NCBI GenBank assembly: GCA_910584985.1
Contig: CAJUDJ010000037.1
Coordinates: forward strand, 1-12,285
Length of the DNA: 12,285 nucleotides
Direction of reading: 5' to 3'
Source: an uncultured Eubacterium sp.
GTDB taxonomy: Bacteria; Bacillota; Clostridia; Oscillospirales; Acutalibacteraceae
Of the stretch, positions 6,255 through 12,285 are shown piece by piece (within the stretch, counting starts at the first letter, position 1; every line of letters starts with the position of its first letter). The translations under genes and the position numbers were made by a program. Below the pieces are notes generated by a model that had not been told where the DNA came from, searched no databases, and worked only from the letters and a program-made list of their open reading frames with translations.

Positions 6255-7091
6255 ATGAGAAAGCTGAAAAAAATAAAATTTAATCTGAAATATGATTGTT
6301 CCTTTTTGATGAAGCCGTTCATGCTGCTATCCTTTTTATCTGCAGTTGCATATGGGCTGAAACTGCTTGATGTTCCATATGCCGATAAAATATTTTTTGC
6401 GGCGGCGGTTCTTGTACTGCTACCCGTCTTTTTAGGCAGAATCAGAAATAAATACAATAAAATATCTTTTATGATACTGATGCTTATTTGCATTGTGCTC
6501 TATTTGAATGTATATGATAATCTGGTGATTTATCTTGCCGGAAAATGTAAAAACAATGGTGTCAGCTTTGGCGTAATCAACGCATTGTTCAACACCTTCG
6601 GGCTGACGGATTTTGAAAATCTGATGTATCACACTTCTTACGGCGGAGCAAAGCTGATAAACGGCAGAATTGTTACAGGTGCAGTTGATCTGTTTACGGC
6701 AAAGGAAAGCAGCCGTGAGGGTATGATGTTTCTGTGCGGAAAATATCTTTCATTATTTTCTGCACTGGGAATTGCTTTTTCCATAAAAAAACACAGAAAA
6801 GATGTTTTCTTCATAACACTTTTTGCTTTCCTGAGCGGAAATCTTACTGTTTATTTGCTGATGCTGCTTCTTGTTTTTACGCCGTATTATTTTATATTTC
6901 TGCTTTTCACCTTTATTTCCTATTTTATTGCCAACACGGCAATGATAAACGGCGGTTTTTTTGTAAGCGGATCTTTTTTTGAACTGATTGTTTACCGCAG
7001 CAACATTGTGCAGATTTTAGCTGTGGGAGTATTTTTATGTGCTGTATCCTATTATTTTTCAAGGCTTGCAAAGGAAAGGCTGAAATGGTGA
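6255..7091 (+). CDS. Membrane protein resembling the C-terminal part of a PTS EIIC permease
   Basis: The 278-residue protein is mostly hydrophobic, with about six to seven likely membrane segments (about 21-38, 45-60, 70-96, 160-176, 185-230, 252-268). From about 103 onward it follows the layout of the glucose/sucrose EIIC superfamily as I remember it: INALFNTFGL where GLHH occurs; then an IVTGAVDLFTAK segment like the GDI-x-RFFAGD region; GKYLSLFSALGIAF; then SGNLTVYLLMLLLVFTPYYFIFLLF, where the family has the ITEP motif followed by the conserved APxLY stretch; and finally GGFFVSGSFFELIVY like GFSAG. The ITEP signature is lost, and the N-terminal half is about 100 residues shorter than normal. 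No EIIA, EIIB or HPr is nearby. It may be a transporter that has changed partners, a sensor, or a relic. The ATG at 6255 has no good Shine-Dalgarno; Met20 or Met23 are alternatives. Confidence 0.6.
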   Translation: MRKLKKIKFNLKYDCSFLMKPFMLLSFLSAVAYGLKLLDVPYADKIFFAAAVLVLLPVFLGRIRNKYNKISFMILMLICIVLYLNVYDNLVIYLAGKCKNNGVSFGVINALFNTFGLTDFENLMYHTSYGGAKLINGRIVTGAVDLFTAKESSREGMMFLCGKYLSLFSALGIAFSIKKHRKDVFFITLFAFLSGNLTVYLLMLLLVFTPYYFIFLLFTFISYFIANTAMINGGFFVSGSFFELIVYRSNIVQILAVGVFLCAVSYYFSRLAKERLKW

Positions 7092-7116
7092 TACATTCAC
7101 CGTTCAAACATTTATA

Positions 7117-7170
7117 TCTGTTTTAAAGAAGATAAAAAGTAAACTGTATTTTAAAGTATTTAAAAACAGA
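7117..7170. repeat. AT-rich inverted repeat in the 3' region of the EIIC-like gene
   Basis: TCTGTTTTAAA (7117-7127) can pair with TTTAAAAACAGA (7159-7170), with one bulged base, across a 31-nt AT-rich spacer. It lies between the EIIC-like stop codon and the strong convergent terminator. No T tract follows it, so it is not itself a clear terminator; it may shape the 3' end of the transcript, or be chance in AT-rich DNA. Confidence 0.3.
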
Positions 7171-7177
7171 GAAAAAT

Positions 7178-7212
7178 TAAACGGCTTAAAGTCTAGTGCT
7201 TTAAGCCGTTTA
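7178..7212. terminator. Bidirectional terminator between the convergent EIIC-like gene and murC
   Basis: A perfect 14-bp stem (7178-7191 with 7199-7212; core AAACGGCTTAAAG/CTTTAAGCCGTTT) with a 7-nt loop lies 11 bp from the murC stop. Downstream on the minus strand the complement of 7171-7177 gives a T-rich run, and the plus strand is followed by ATATTGTTTTT, so it serves both genes. Confidence 0.85.
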
Positions 7213-7222
7213 TATATTGTTT

Positions 7223-8596
7223 TTATTTCAGTTTTTCTGCCAGCATTCGGGATACCTTATATACATCGCCGCAGCCGAGTGTAATAACCATATCGCCGCT
7301 TTCACAGTTTTCAGCAAGATAATCGGCAATGTCGGTAAGCTTATCAATTTGAATGCAGTTTGGAATTTTGCAGGATAAATCGGTTGCCTTAATTCCTATT
7401 TCATTAACTTCACGGCTTCCCATAATTTCTGAAACAACGCATTTATCCGCAATCTGAAGCACTTGTGCAAAATCATCAAGAAGCTTTGCCGTTCTTGTAT
7501 AAGTAAAGGGCTGATGAACTGCCCAAACACGTTTATAACCCATTTTCATTGCCGCATCAAGCGTAACCTTAATTTCAGCAGGGTGATGGGCATAATCATC
7601 AACCAGAGTGATGCCATGATAAGTTCCTCGCAGCTCAAATCGTCTTCCTGCGCCGCCGAATGCCTTAAGCCCTCTGCAAATGCTTTTTGTGTCTGCGCCG
7701 CTCATATAGGCAGCAACAAATGCGGCAAGGGAATTTAGAATATTATGATTACCCGGAACGGAAAGAACAACATGTGAAATAAATTCTCCGTTATGATAAA
7801 CATCGTATTCCGATCTGAAGCCGCCGGGCACATCAATATTTTTTGCCGTCCATTCGCAGTTGTATGATGTTCCGAAGGAAACAAGCGTTTTTCCCTCTAT
7901 GCCTTTCAGCATATCAACCGTGTTTTTGTCATCGCCGTTATAAAGGATGGTTTTTGTTGTGTTTTCACAGAAAGTGCGGAAAGATTTTTTTATGGTTTCA
8001 AGATTTCCGAAGAAATCCAGGTGGTCCTCATCAATATTCAGCACAACCGCCATATCTGCGTTCATATGCAGAAAAGTGTTGTTGAATTCACAGGATTCGC
8101 AAACAAAATTCTGGCTGTTTCCGTATCTTCCGTATGCATCTATTACAGGAAGCCTGCCGCCGATAACTGCACTTGGGTCAAGCCCTGCTTCAAGAAGAAC
8201 CTGTGTTGTCATGGAAGAAACGGTTGTTTTTCCGTGTGTTCCGCAAACACCGATACAGTTGGAGAAAATTCTGCTGATTGCACCCAGAATTTCGGCTCTT
8301 TCAAATGTCGGCAGATTGGCTTTTGCATATTCAAGCTCTTCATTTCCTGCCAAAATTGCGTTGGTGTAAATTACAAGCTCAACATCTTCCGTAATATTCT
8401 CCTTTACCTGTCCAAGATAAACTTCAGCGCCTTCCTTTTCAATCTTTCTGAAGGTTTCCGTATCGTTATTGTCCGAGCCGGAAACTCGGTAACCGAGTGA
8501 AAGCATAATTTCGGCAACAGGGCACATGCCTGCACCGCCGATTCCTATAAAATGTATTCTTTTCACCTTTTTAAGCAAATCATCTATGGTATTCAA
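7223..8596 (-). CDS. murC: UDP-N-acetylmuramate--L-alanine ligase
   Basis: MurC adds L-alanine to UDP-MurNAc using ATP, the first amino-acid step of the cytoplasmic peptidoglycan precursor pathway. From the chosen start the protein has 457 residues, a normal length. The N-terminal Rossmann domain shows HFIGIGGAGMCPVAE (about 14-28). The Mur-ligase P-loop is GTHGKTT (119-125). Further conserved segments are CESCEFNNTF (about 166-175), NIDEDHLDFFG (about 187-197), PGNHNILNSLAA, and VDDYAHHPAEIK in the C-terminal domain. I chose the TTG at 8596 because a perfect GGAGG (8605-8609) lies 8 nt before it. The ATG at 8617 sits at the predicted transcription start, with that GGAGG inside its frame, and would add only MILEALL. 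The gene stands alone, without the dcw cluster, as is common in clostridia, and is divergent from dpaA. Confidence 0.96.
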   Translation of the reverse strand: MNTIDDLLKKVKRIHFIGIGGAGMCPVAEIMLSLGYRVSGSDNNDTETFRKIEKEGAEVYLGQVKENITEDVELVIYTNAILAGNEELEYAKANLPTFERAEILGAISRIFSNCIGVCGTHGKTTVSSMTTQVLLEAGLDPSAVIGGRLPVIDAYGRYGNSQNFVCESCEFNNTFLHMNADMAVVLNIDEDHLDFFGNLETIKKSFRTFCENTTKTILYNGDDKNTVDMLKGIEGKTLVSFGTSYNCEWTAKNIDVPGGFRSEYDVYHNGEFISHVVLSVPGNHNILNSLAAFVAAYMSGADTKSICRGLKAFGGAGRRFELRGTYHGITLVDDYAHHPAEIKVTLDAAMKMGYKRVWAVHQPFTYTRTAKLLDDFAQVLQIADKCVVSEIMGSREVNEIGIKATDLSCKIPNCIQIDKLTDIADYLAENCESGDMVITLGCGDVYKVSRMLAEKLK

Positions 8597-8604
8597 AAGC
8601 AAAG

Positions 8605-8609
8605 CCTCC
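8605..8609 (-). promoter_or_regulatory. Ribosome binding site that decides the murC start (TTG 8596)
   Basis: GGAGG on the minus strand lies 8 nt before TTG 8596, an ideal distance. It falls downstream of the only ATG candidate (8617), so that ATG would have no ribosome binding site. Confidence 0.8.
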
Positions 8610-8625
8610 AAAATCATTTTTTAGT

Positions 8626-8631
8626 ATTATA
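8626..8631 (-). promoter_or_regulatory. -10 box of the murC promoter
   Basis: A perfect TATAAT reads on the minus strand at 8631-8626. The expected start near 8618 leaves a leader of about 22 nt before TTG 8596. No good -35 hexamer is found at 16-18 bp (the best is about TTTATT), so the promoter may be weak or may use an activator or another sigma factor. Confidence 0.5.
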
Positions 8632-8667
8632 CTACGATTTTAAGTAAAAATAAATACTTTCGTTTCA

Positions 8668-8697
8668 TTAACAATGAATTTTTTTGCGCATAGAATG
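8668..8697 (+). promoter_or_regulatory. Promoter of dpaAB with sigma-K-like overlap
   Basis: Two readings overlap. The sigma-A reading is TTAACA (8668-8673), 17 bp, TAGAAT (8691-8696). The sigma-K reading is AC (8671-8672), 16 bp, CATAGAATG (8689-8697), against the Bacillus consensus AC...CATANNNTA with only the last base differing. Because spoVF in Bacillus subtilis is expressed under sigma-K in the mother cell, the second reading is biologically attractive. Sequence alone does not separate them. Confidence 0.55.
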
Positions 8698-8718
8698 AAT
8701 TGAAGCTGAGGTGTTGTT

Positions 8719-9447
8719 ATGAAATTAAAAAAATTTTCTGTTCCTTACACAGATGACAAAAGAATGATTTATGCAAAGGAATATCTTGAAAAACAGGGCT
8801 ATGAATATACGGATAAAAGCGATTCTTCCGATTTTATTCTGCTTCCCGTGCCTGTAAAAAAGCAAATGTTTGACGGCCTTGAGAATAAAATTGTTTTTTA
8901 CGGAATGGGCGATTATAAAAACGGCTTTGATTATATGAAATATGAAAGCTATGTGCTGAAAAATGCTTTTCTGACTGCTGAGGGAGCAGTTACGCTTATT
9001 GAAGAAAATACGCATTATTCCCTTTACCGTGCCAATGTCCTGATTATCGGCTATGGCAGAATCGGAAAGGCGCTTCATAATATTCTTAAGGGCTACGGCG
9101 CATATATAACGGTTTGTTCAAGAAGCAGTGAATCTGAAGCAGAGGCTGTTTTCAACGGAGCAGGGCATATCGGTTTTGAGAATCTGAAATCAGAAAATCA
9201 TGCAGATATTATTATCAACACCGTTCCTCACATGGTACTTACAAAATCCGAGCTTTCTGCCGTGAAAAAGGATGCACTGATACTTGACCTTGCATCTTTT
9301 CCCGGCGGTGTTGACACGCTGGTGGCAGACAGCATGGGGCTTCTTGTTCTCAACGGCAGAAGGATGCCGGCAAGGTATGCCGAAAAAACTGCCGGATATT
9401 TGATAGGTGAGGCGGTTTCAGATATAATTAAGGAGGAATTCAATTGA
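8719..9447 (+). CDS. dpaA: Dipicolinate synthase subunit A
   Basis: DpaA (SpoVFA) and DpaB together make dipicolinic acid from dihydrodipicolinate in the mother cell during sporulation; DPA then loads the forespore core and supports heat resistance. The 242-residue protein carries a central dinucleotide-binding Rossmann motif, VLIIGYGRIGKAL with GYGRIG at 111-116, then SRS (134-136), NTVP (167-170), LDLASFPGGVD (189-199) and the family-typical ARYAEKTAGYLI (218-229). It is about 55 residues shorter than the Bacillus subtilis protein (about 297). The loss is mainly in the N-terminal domain, where the first Rossmann strand is replaced by KKFSVPYTDDKRMIYAKEY. The ATG has AGGTG upstream. Its stop overlaps the dpaB start. 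This gene and dpaB are the main evidence that the organism forms spores. Confidence 0.93.
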   Translation: MKLKKFSVPYTDDKRMIYAKEYLEKQGYEYTDKSDSSDFILLPVPVKKQMFDGLENKIVFYGMGDYKNGFDYMKYESYVLKNAFLTAEGAVTLIEENTHYSLYRANVLIIGYGRIGKALHNILKGYGAYITVCSRSSESEAEAVFNGAGHIGFENLKSENHADIIINTVPHMVLTKSELSAVKKDALILDLASFPGGVDTLVADSMGLLVLNGRRMPARYAEKTAGYLIGEAVSDIIKEEFN

Positions 9448-10007
9448 AAATCGGATATGCACTTACAGGCTCTTTCTGCACTTTCTCAAAAACAATGGAA
9501 GCATTGAAAGAACTTGTTTTAATGGGTTATGATGTTTACCCGATTATGAGCGAAACGGCTTATGGCACCGACACCCGTTTCGGCGATGCCAAAGATATAC
9601 AGGATGAAATTATTTCCATAACAGGGCACAGCATTATTCATAAAATTGAACAGGCAGAGCCCATCGGACCGAAAAAAATGTTTGATATTTTATGTATAGT
9701 GCCCTGCACGGGAAACACACTTGCAAAGCTTGCAAACGGAATTGCAGACACAGCGGTAACCATGGCAGCAAAAAGCCATCTCAGAAATTCACGCCCGGTA
9801 ATTCTCGGTGTTTCAACAAACGATGCGCTTGGCGCGGCAGCAAAGAATATAGGCAGTCTTATGAATTATAAAAACTATTATTTTGTTCCGTTCGGAATGG
9901 ACGACTGCGTGCATAAAACAAAATCTATGGTATGTGATTTTTCACTTGTAGCCGATACCGTTAAAAAGGTTGAAAACGGTGAAGAAATATTAAAGAAAAT
10001 ATTTTAA
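9444..10007 (+). CDS. dpaB: Dipicolinate synthase subunit B
   Basis: This flavoprotein-like partner of DpaA belongs to the UbiX/HFCD-type fold. The 187-residue length matches the family. The N-terminal IGYALTGSFCTF (about 3-14) supplies the phosphate-binding TGS, and VPCTGNTLAKLANGIADTAV (about 86-105) and AAKSHLRN (about 108-115) are hallmark segments. It starts at TTG 9444, supported by AGGAGG at 9431-9436 seven nucleotides upstream. The start overlaps the dpaA stop (TTGA), so the two subunits are translationally coupled. Bacillus places asd, dapG and dapA after this pair; here an ABC importer follows, so the precursor must come from lysine-pathway genes elsewhere. No clear terminator follows dpaB. 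Confidence 0.95.
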   Translation: MKIGYALTGSFCTFSKTMEALKELVLMGYDVYPIMSETAYGTDTRFGDAKDIQDEIISITGHSIIHKIEQAEPIGPKKMFDILCIVPCTGNTLAKLANGIADTAVTMAAKSHLRNSRPVILGVSTNDALGAAAKNIGSLMNYKNYYFVPFGMDDCVHKTKSMVCDFSLVADTVKKVENGEEILKKIF

Positions 10008-10014
10008 AATTTTG

Positions 10015-10042
10015 TTGACTTTTGCTGATAATTTGGTATATT
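10015..10042 (+). promoter_or_regulatory. Candidate promoter of the potABC operon
   Basis: TTGACT (10015-10020), a 16-bp spacer and TATATT (10037-10042) make a plausible sigma-A promoter starting 8 bp after the dpaB stop. The leader would run from about 10049 to the TTG at 10097. The -10 lies inside the first of two imperfect palindromes. Confidence 0.6.
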
Positions 10043-10066
10043 TAAAATACTGATATATTTAATATC
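10036..10066. repeat. Two adjacent 15-bp imperfect palindromes at the potA promoter
   Basis: GTATATTTAAAATAC (10036-10050, 6 of 7 symmetric pairs) and GATATATTTAATATC (10052-10066, 5 of 7 pairs) lie one base apart, so their centres are 16 bp apart. They also share ATATTTAA in direct orientation. They cover the -10 and the expected start site, the right place for a repressor. AT-richness makes chance symmetry possible. Confidence 0.45.
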
Positions 10067-10096
10067 TGAATCGGGCTACAAAGAGGAAGTGCATAA

Positions 10097-11230
10097 TTGG
10101 AAAAATTAATTGTTCTTAAGGATCTCACTGTAAAATACGGTGATAATGTTGTACTTGATAAACTTAATCTTTATATAAACAAAAAAGAGTTTATAACGCT
10201 GCTTGGGTCTTCGGGTTGTGGAAAAACCACAACACTTCGCTGCATTGCAGGCTTTCTTGAGCCTGAAAGCGGTGAAATTATTTTTGAAGGCAAAGTGATA
10301 AATGATGTGCCGCCGCATAAGCGCAGAGTCAATACCATTTTTCAGCGTTATGCTCTTTTTTCTCATCTTAATGTTTATGAAAACATTGCTTTCGGGCCTG
10401 AAATTCAGAAGATGCCCAAAAGCGAGGTCAGAAAAACGGTTGCCGAAATGCTGGAGCTGGTAAATCTTAAGGGCTTTGAGAAAAGAACGATAGACAGCCT
10501 TTCGGGCGGGCAGCAGCAGCGTGTTGCCATTGCAAGGGCACTTGCAAACAAGCCGCATGTTCTTCTTCTGGATGAACCGCTCGGTGCGCTTGATTTAAAG
10601 CTCAGAAAGGATATGCAGAAGGAGCTTAAAGCCATTCAGAAAAGGCTTGGTATAACCTTTATTTATGTTACGCACGATCAGGAAGAGGCACTTTCCATGA
10701 GCGACAGGGTTGTTGTTATGGATAAGGGCAGAATTCAGCAGATCGGAACACCTGAAGAAATATACAATGAGCCTGTAAATGCCTTTGTAGCAGACTTTAT
10801 CGGCGAATCCAATATTGTGGATGCCGTTATGATAAAGGACTATCTTGTAAGCTTTCAGGGTGCCATATTTGACTGCCTTGACAAGGGTTTTGCCCCGAAT
10901 GAGCCTACTGAAGCTGTGGTGCGCCCGGAGGATATAAAAATCTGCGAGGTCGGTGCGAAGGATACCTTAACAGGTGTGATTACCGATGTTGTATTCAAGG
11001 GCACTTTTTTTGAAACCTTTGTGGATGTAAACGGATTTATCTGGCTGATTCAGACAACCGAATATCATAAAATCGGCGAAACCATCGGAATGTTTATTGA
11101 AGCAGATGCAATCCATGTTATGAAGCGCAGTGAATACAGCGGTGAGTTCGGCGATTATTCCTCCTTCTCGGATGAGTTTGACCATATCAATGATGCCGAT
11201 TATGACTGGGAGGCTGAAAATGAACAGTAA
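10097..11230 (+). CDS. potA: Spermidine/putrescine-type ABC importer, ATP-binding subunit
   Basis: This is the cytoplasmic ATPase that drives the PotB-PotC permease. In the 377-residue protein I see Walker A GSSGCGKTT (37-45), the Q-loop IFQRYALFSH (Gln83), signature LSGGQQQR (135-142), Walker B LLLDEPLGALD (156-166) and switch His193 in YVTHD. A C-terminal TOBE-type regulatory domain follows (about 240-350, with VVRPEDI). After that comes an acidic tail of about 25 residues (SSFSDEFDH... DWEAENEQ) that is longer than in textbook PotA. The TTG at 10097 is chosen because GAGGA lies 9 nt upstream and MEKLIVLKDLTVKYG aligns with family N-termini. The 3' end overlaps potB by 11 nt. The PotA name rests on order and partners; a related importer substrate cannot be excluded. 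Confidence 0.93.
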   Translation: MEKLIVLKDLTVKYGDNVVLDKLNLYINKKEFITLLGSSGCGKTTTLRCIAGFLEPESGEIIFEGKVINDVPPHKRRVNTIFQRYALFSHLNVYENIAFGPEIQKMPKSEVRKTVAEMLELVNLKGFEKRTIDSLSGGQQQRVAIARALANKPHVLLLDEPLGALDLKLRKDMQKELKAIQKRLGITFIYVTHDQEEALSMSDRVVVMDKGRIQQIGTPEEIYNEPVNAFVADFIGESNIVDAVMIKDYLVSFQGAIFDCLDKGFAPNEPTEAVVRPEDIKICEVGAKDTLTGVITDVVFKGTFFETFVDVNGFIWLIQTTEYHKIGETIGMFIEADAIHVMKRSEYSGEFGDYSSFSDEFDHINDADYDWEAENEQ

Positions 11231-12047
11231 GCTTTCCCGTAAACTGCTGGACAAGCCATATATTGTCTGGTCCGTATTATTTATTCTTGCACCGCTTGTT
11301 ATGGTGCTTTACTATGCATTAACGGATTCAACGGGGGCATTTTCCCTGAAATATATTCAGGCGATTCCCGATTACACCTCAACCATACTGCTTTCCATTC
11401 TTTACGGTGTTTTTGCCACGCTTATCTGCCTTGTTATCGGATATCCTTTTGCCTATTTTATTTCAAAGGCAAAAACAGGCACGCAAAGCACTATGCTTCT
11501 GCTTGTTATGCTTCCTATGTGGATGAATTTTCTGATCAGAACCTATTCGCTTATGACCATTCTGGGAGATTCGGGCATTATCAATTCCGTTCTGAATTTT
11601 TTCGGCATAGAAAGCCTTAAGCTGATTAATACAGGCGGTGCTGTTCTTCTTGGAATGGTATACAATTTTCTGCCGTTTATGATTCTGCCAATCTATTCCG
11701 TTATCAGCAAAATGGATAATTCGCTTATTGAAGCTGCGCAGGATCTTGGCTCAAACCGTTTTCAGGTTTTCAGAAAGGTGATTATGCCGCTGTCGCTTCC
11801 CGGCGTTTTAAGCGGTATAACCATGGTTTTTGTTCCGTGTGTATCCACCTTTTATATCACCCAGAAACTCGGCGGCGGGCAGATTGTTCTGATTGGTGAT
11901 GTTATAGAAACACAGTTTCAGAATGCAAACAATTATAATCTTGGTGCAAGCCTTTCCTTTGTTTTGATGATTCTGATTCTGATTTGTCTTGGTGTTATGA
12001 ATTACTTTGGAGCAGACAATGAAAATGAGGGAGGGGTAATTATATGA
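11220..12047 (+). CDS. potB: Spermidine/putrescine-type ABC importer, permease subunit
   Basis: The 275-residue inner-membrane permease has about six membrane segments (about 13-33, 55-81, 92-115, 139-162, 193-215, 242-263). The EAA coupling loop, which docks on PotA, reads EAAQDLGSNRFQVFRKVIMPLSLPG (starting at residue 171). The cytoplasmic N-terminus is short, as in PotB/PotH proteins. The start ATG 11220 lies inside the end of potA, with GGGAGG 6-7 nt upstream. The same frame stays open 90 nt further back, but that segment is the potA sequence read in another frame and has no ribosome binding site. The stop TGA overlaps the ATG of potC (ATGA), consistent with equal production of the two permease halves. 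Confidence 0.93.
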   Translation: MNSKLSRKLLDKPYIVWSVLFILAPLVMVLYYALTDSTGAFSLKYIQAIPDYTSTILLSILYGVFATLICLVIGYPFAYFISKAKTGTQSTMLLLVMLPMWMNFLIRTYSLMTILGDSGIINSVLNFFGIESLKLINTGGAVLLGMVYNFLPFMILPIYSVISKMDNSLIEAAQDLGSNRFQVFRKVIMPLSLPGVLSGITMVFVPCVSTFYITQKLGGGQIVLIGDVIETQFQNANNYNLGASLSFVLMILILICLGVMNYFGADNENEGGVII

Positions 12048-12285
12048 AGAAAAAACTTTCCCATGGGGCAAGATTTTATCTTGTTCTGATTTTCATATTT
12101 CTTTATCTTCCGATTGTTGTTATGGCATTATTTTCATTCAATGATTCTGCAAGCACCTATATTTTTTCCGGCTTTTCAACAAAATGGTGGCATGAAATGT
12201 TTGCAAACGAGGCGGCAATGAAGGCACTTGTAAACACGCTGATTCTTGCTGTTGCCACTGCTTTGTGTTCAACTGCGCTCGGCAC
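12044..12285 (+). CDS. potC: Spermidine/putrescine-type ABC importer, second permease subunit, 3' partial
   Basis: The start ATG 12044 overlaps the potB stop as ATGA, with a strong GGGAGGGG about 8 nt upstream. The visible 80 residues begin MKKKLSHGARFYLVLIFIFLYLPIVVMALFS and so give one clear membrane helix with the LPIVV-x-x-x-FSFN pattern typical of PotC. Next come the periplasmic stretch WWHEMFANEAAMKAL and the start of a second helix (NTLILAVATALCSTALG). The frame runs off the window edge, so the EAA loop is not seen. The substrate-binding protein potD, usually next, would lie beyond the window. Confidence 0.9.
   Translation, partial: MKKKLSHGARFYLVLIFIFLYLPIVVMALFSFNDSASTYIFSGFSTKWWHEMFANEAAMKALVNTLILAVATALCSTALG

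Noticed and set aside
7086..7101. Small hairpin GGTGA/TCACC across the EIIC-like stop codon
   Set aside because: It has only five base pairs and no T tract; the 14-bp stem at 7178-7212 is the clear terminator.
7947..8500. Plus-strand open frames of 140 and 159 codons inside murC
   Set aside because: Both are antisense to a conserved essential gene, overlap each other in different frames, and have no recognisable motif.
10008..10096. Riboswitch or terminator between dpaB and potA
   Set aside because: The stretch is only 89 bp and AT-rich, with no stable helix or known aptamer pattern; a promoter with dyads explains it better.
10106..10558. 150-codon minus-strand open frame inside potA
   Set aside because: It is antisense to the Walker A to signature region of the ATPase; the sequence is explained by the conserved PotA frame.
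11130..11219. Upstream extension of potB by 30 codons
   Set aside because: The extension lies within potA in another frame, has no ribosome binding site and no membrane-protein pattern; ATG 11220 has GGGAGG at correct distance.
1..12285. Defence system, CRISPR array, phage or transposon
   Set aside because: No spaced direct repeats, integrase, transposase, restriction or toxin gene was found; base and codon use look even across the window.

Overview
The window looks like a chromosomal segment of a spore-forming, low-to-moderate GC Firmicute of class Clostridia. A gut Oscillospirales/Ruminococcaceae-type organism is my best guess. The reasons are strong AGGAGG-type ribosome binding sites, consensus-like TTGACA/TATAAT promoters, the dipicolinate synthase pair dpaAB (DPA is a spore-core solute), a GH51 arabinofuranosidase for plant polysaccharide, and a degenerate palindromic intergenic element of a kind I associate with that group. 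No phage, plasmid, IS, CRISPR, rRNA or tRNA gene was seen.

Layout from left to right. (1) 1-1721 (+): 3' part of a Cu+-exporting P-type ATPase with a CopZ-like metal-binding domain fused at its C-terminus, ended by a strong hairpin terminator. (2) 1722-2048: a 327-bp intergenic region holding a long inverted repeat, a possible small structured RNA with its own promoter and terminator, and a degenerate repeat element. (3) 2049-4328 (-): a two-gene operon, an M24 aminopeptidase-P-like enzyme followed by an SGNH/GDSL esterase. (4) 4340-4443: a compact divergent promoter region. (5) 4444-6185 (+): GH51 alpha-L-arabinofuranosidase overlapping a Cys-rich DUF6171-type small protein, then a terminator. 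(6) 6255-7091 (+): a membrane protein resembling the C-terminal part of a PTS EIIC permease. (7) A convergent bidirectional terminator, then murC on the minus strand (7223-8596). (8) 8719-10007 (+): dpaA-dpaB with stop/start overlap. (9) 10097 to the window end (+): potA-potB-potC of a spermidine/putrescine-type ABC importer, each gene overlapping the next; potC is cut by the window edge.

These are mostly ordinary core and metabolic genes in short operons with clear signals. Several genes (murC, dpaB, potA) appear to start at TTG behind a good Shine-Dalgarno sequence.

I do not see a clear new multigene system. The observations most worth following are: the structured, apparently transcribed region at 1785-1948; the preserved ribosome binding site and ATG inside copA that could release a free CopZ-like chaperone; the shortened EIIC-like protein without PTS partners; the sigma-K-like promoter of dpaAB; and the paired imperfect palindromes over the potA promoter.
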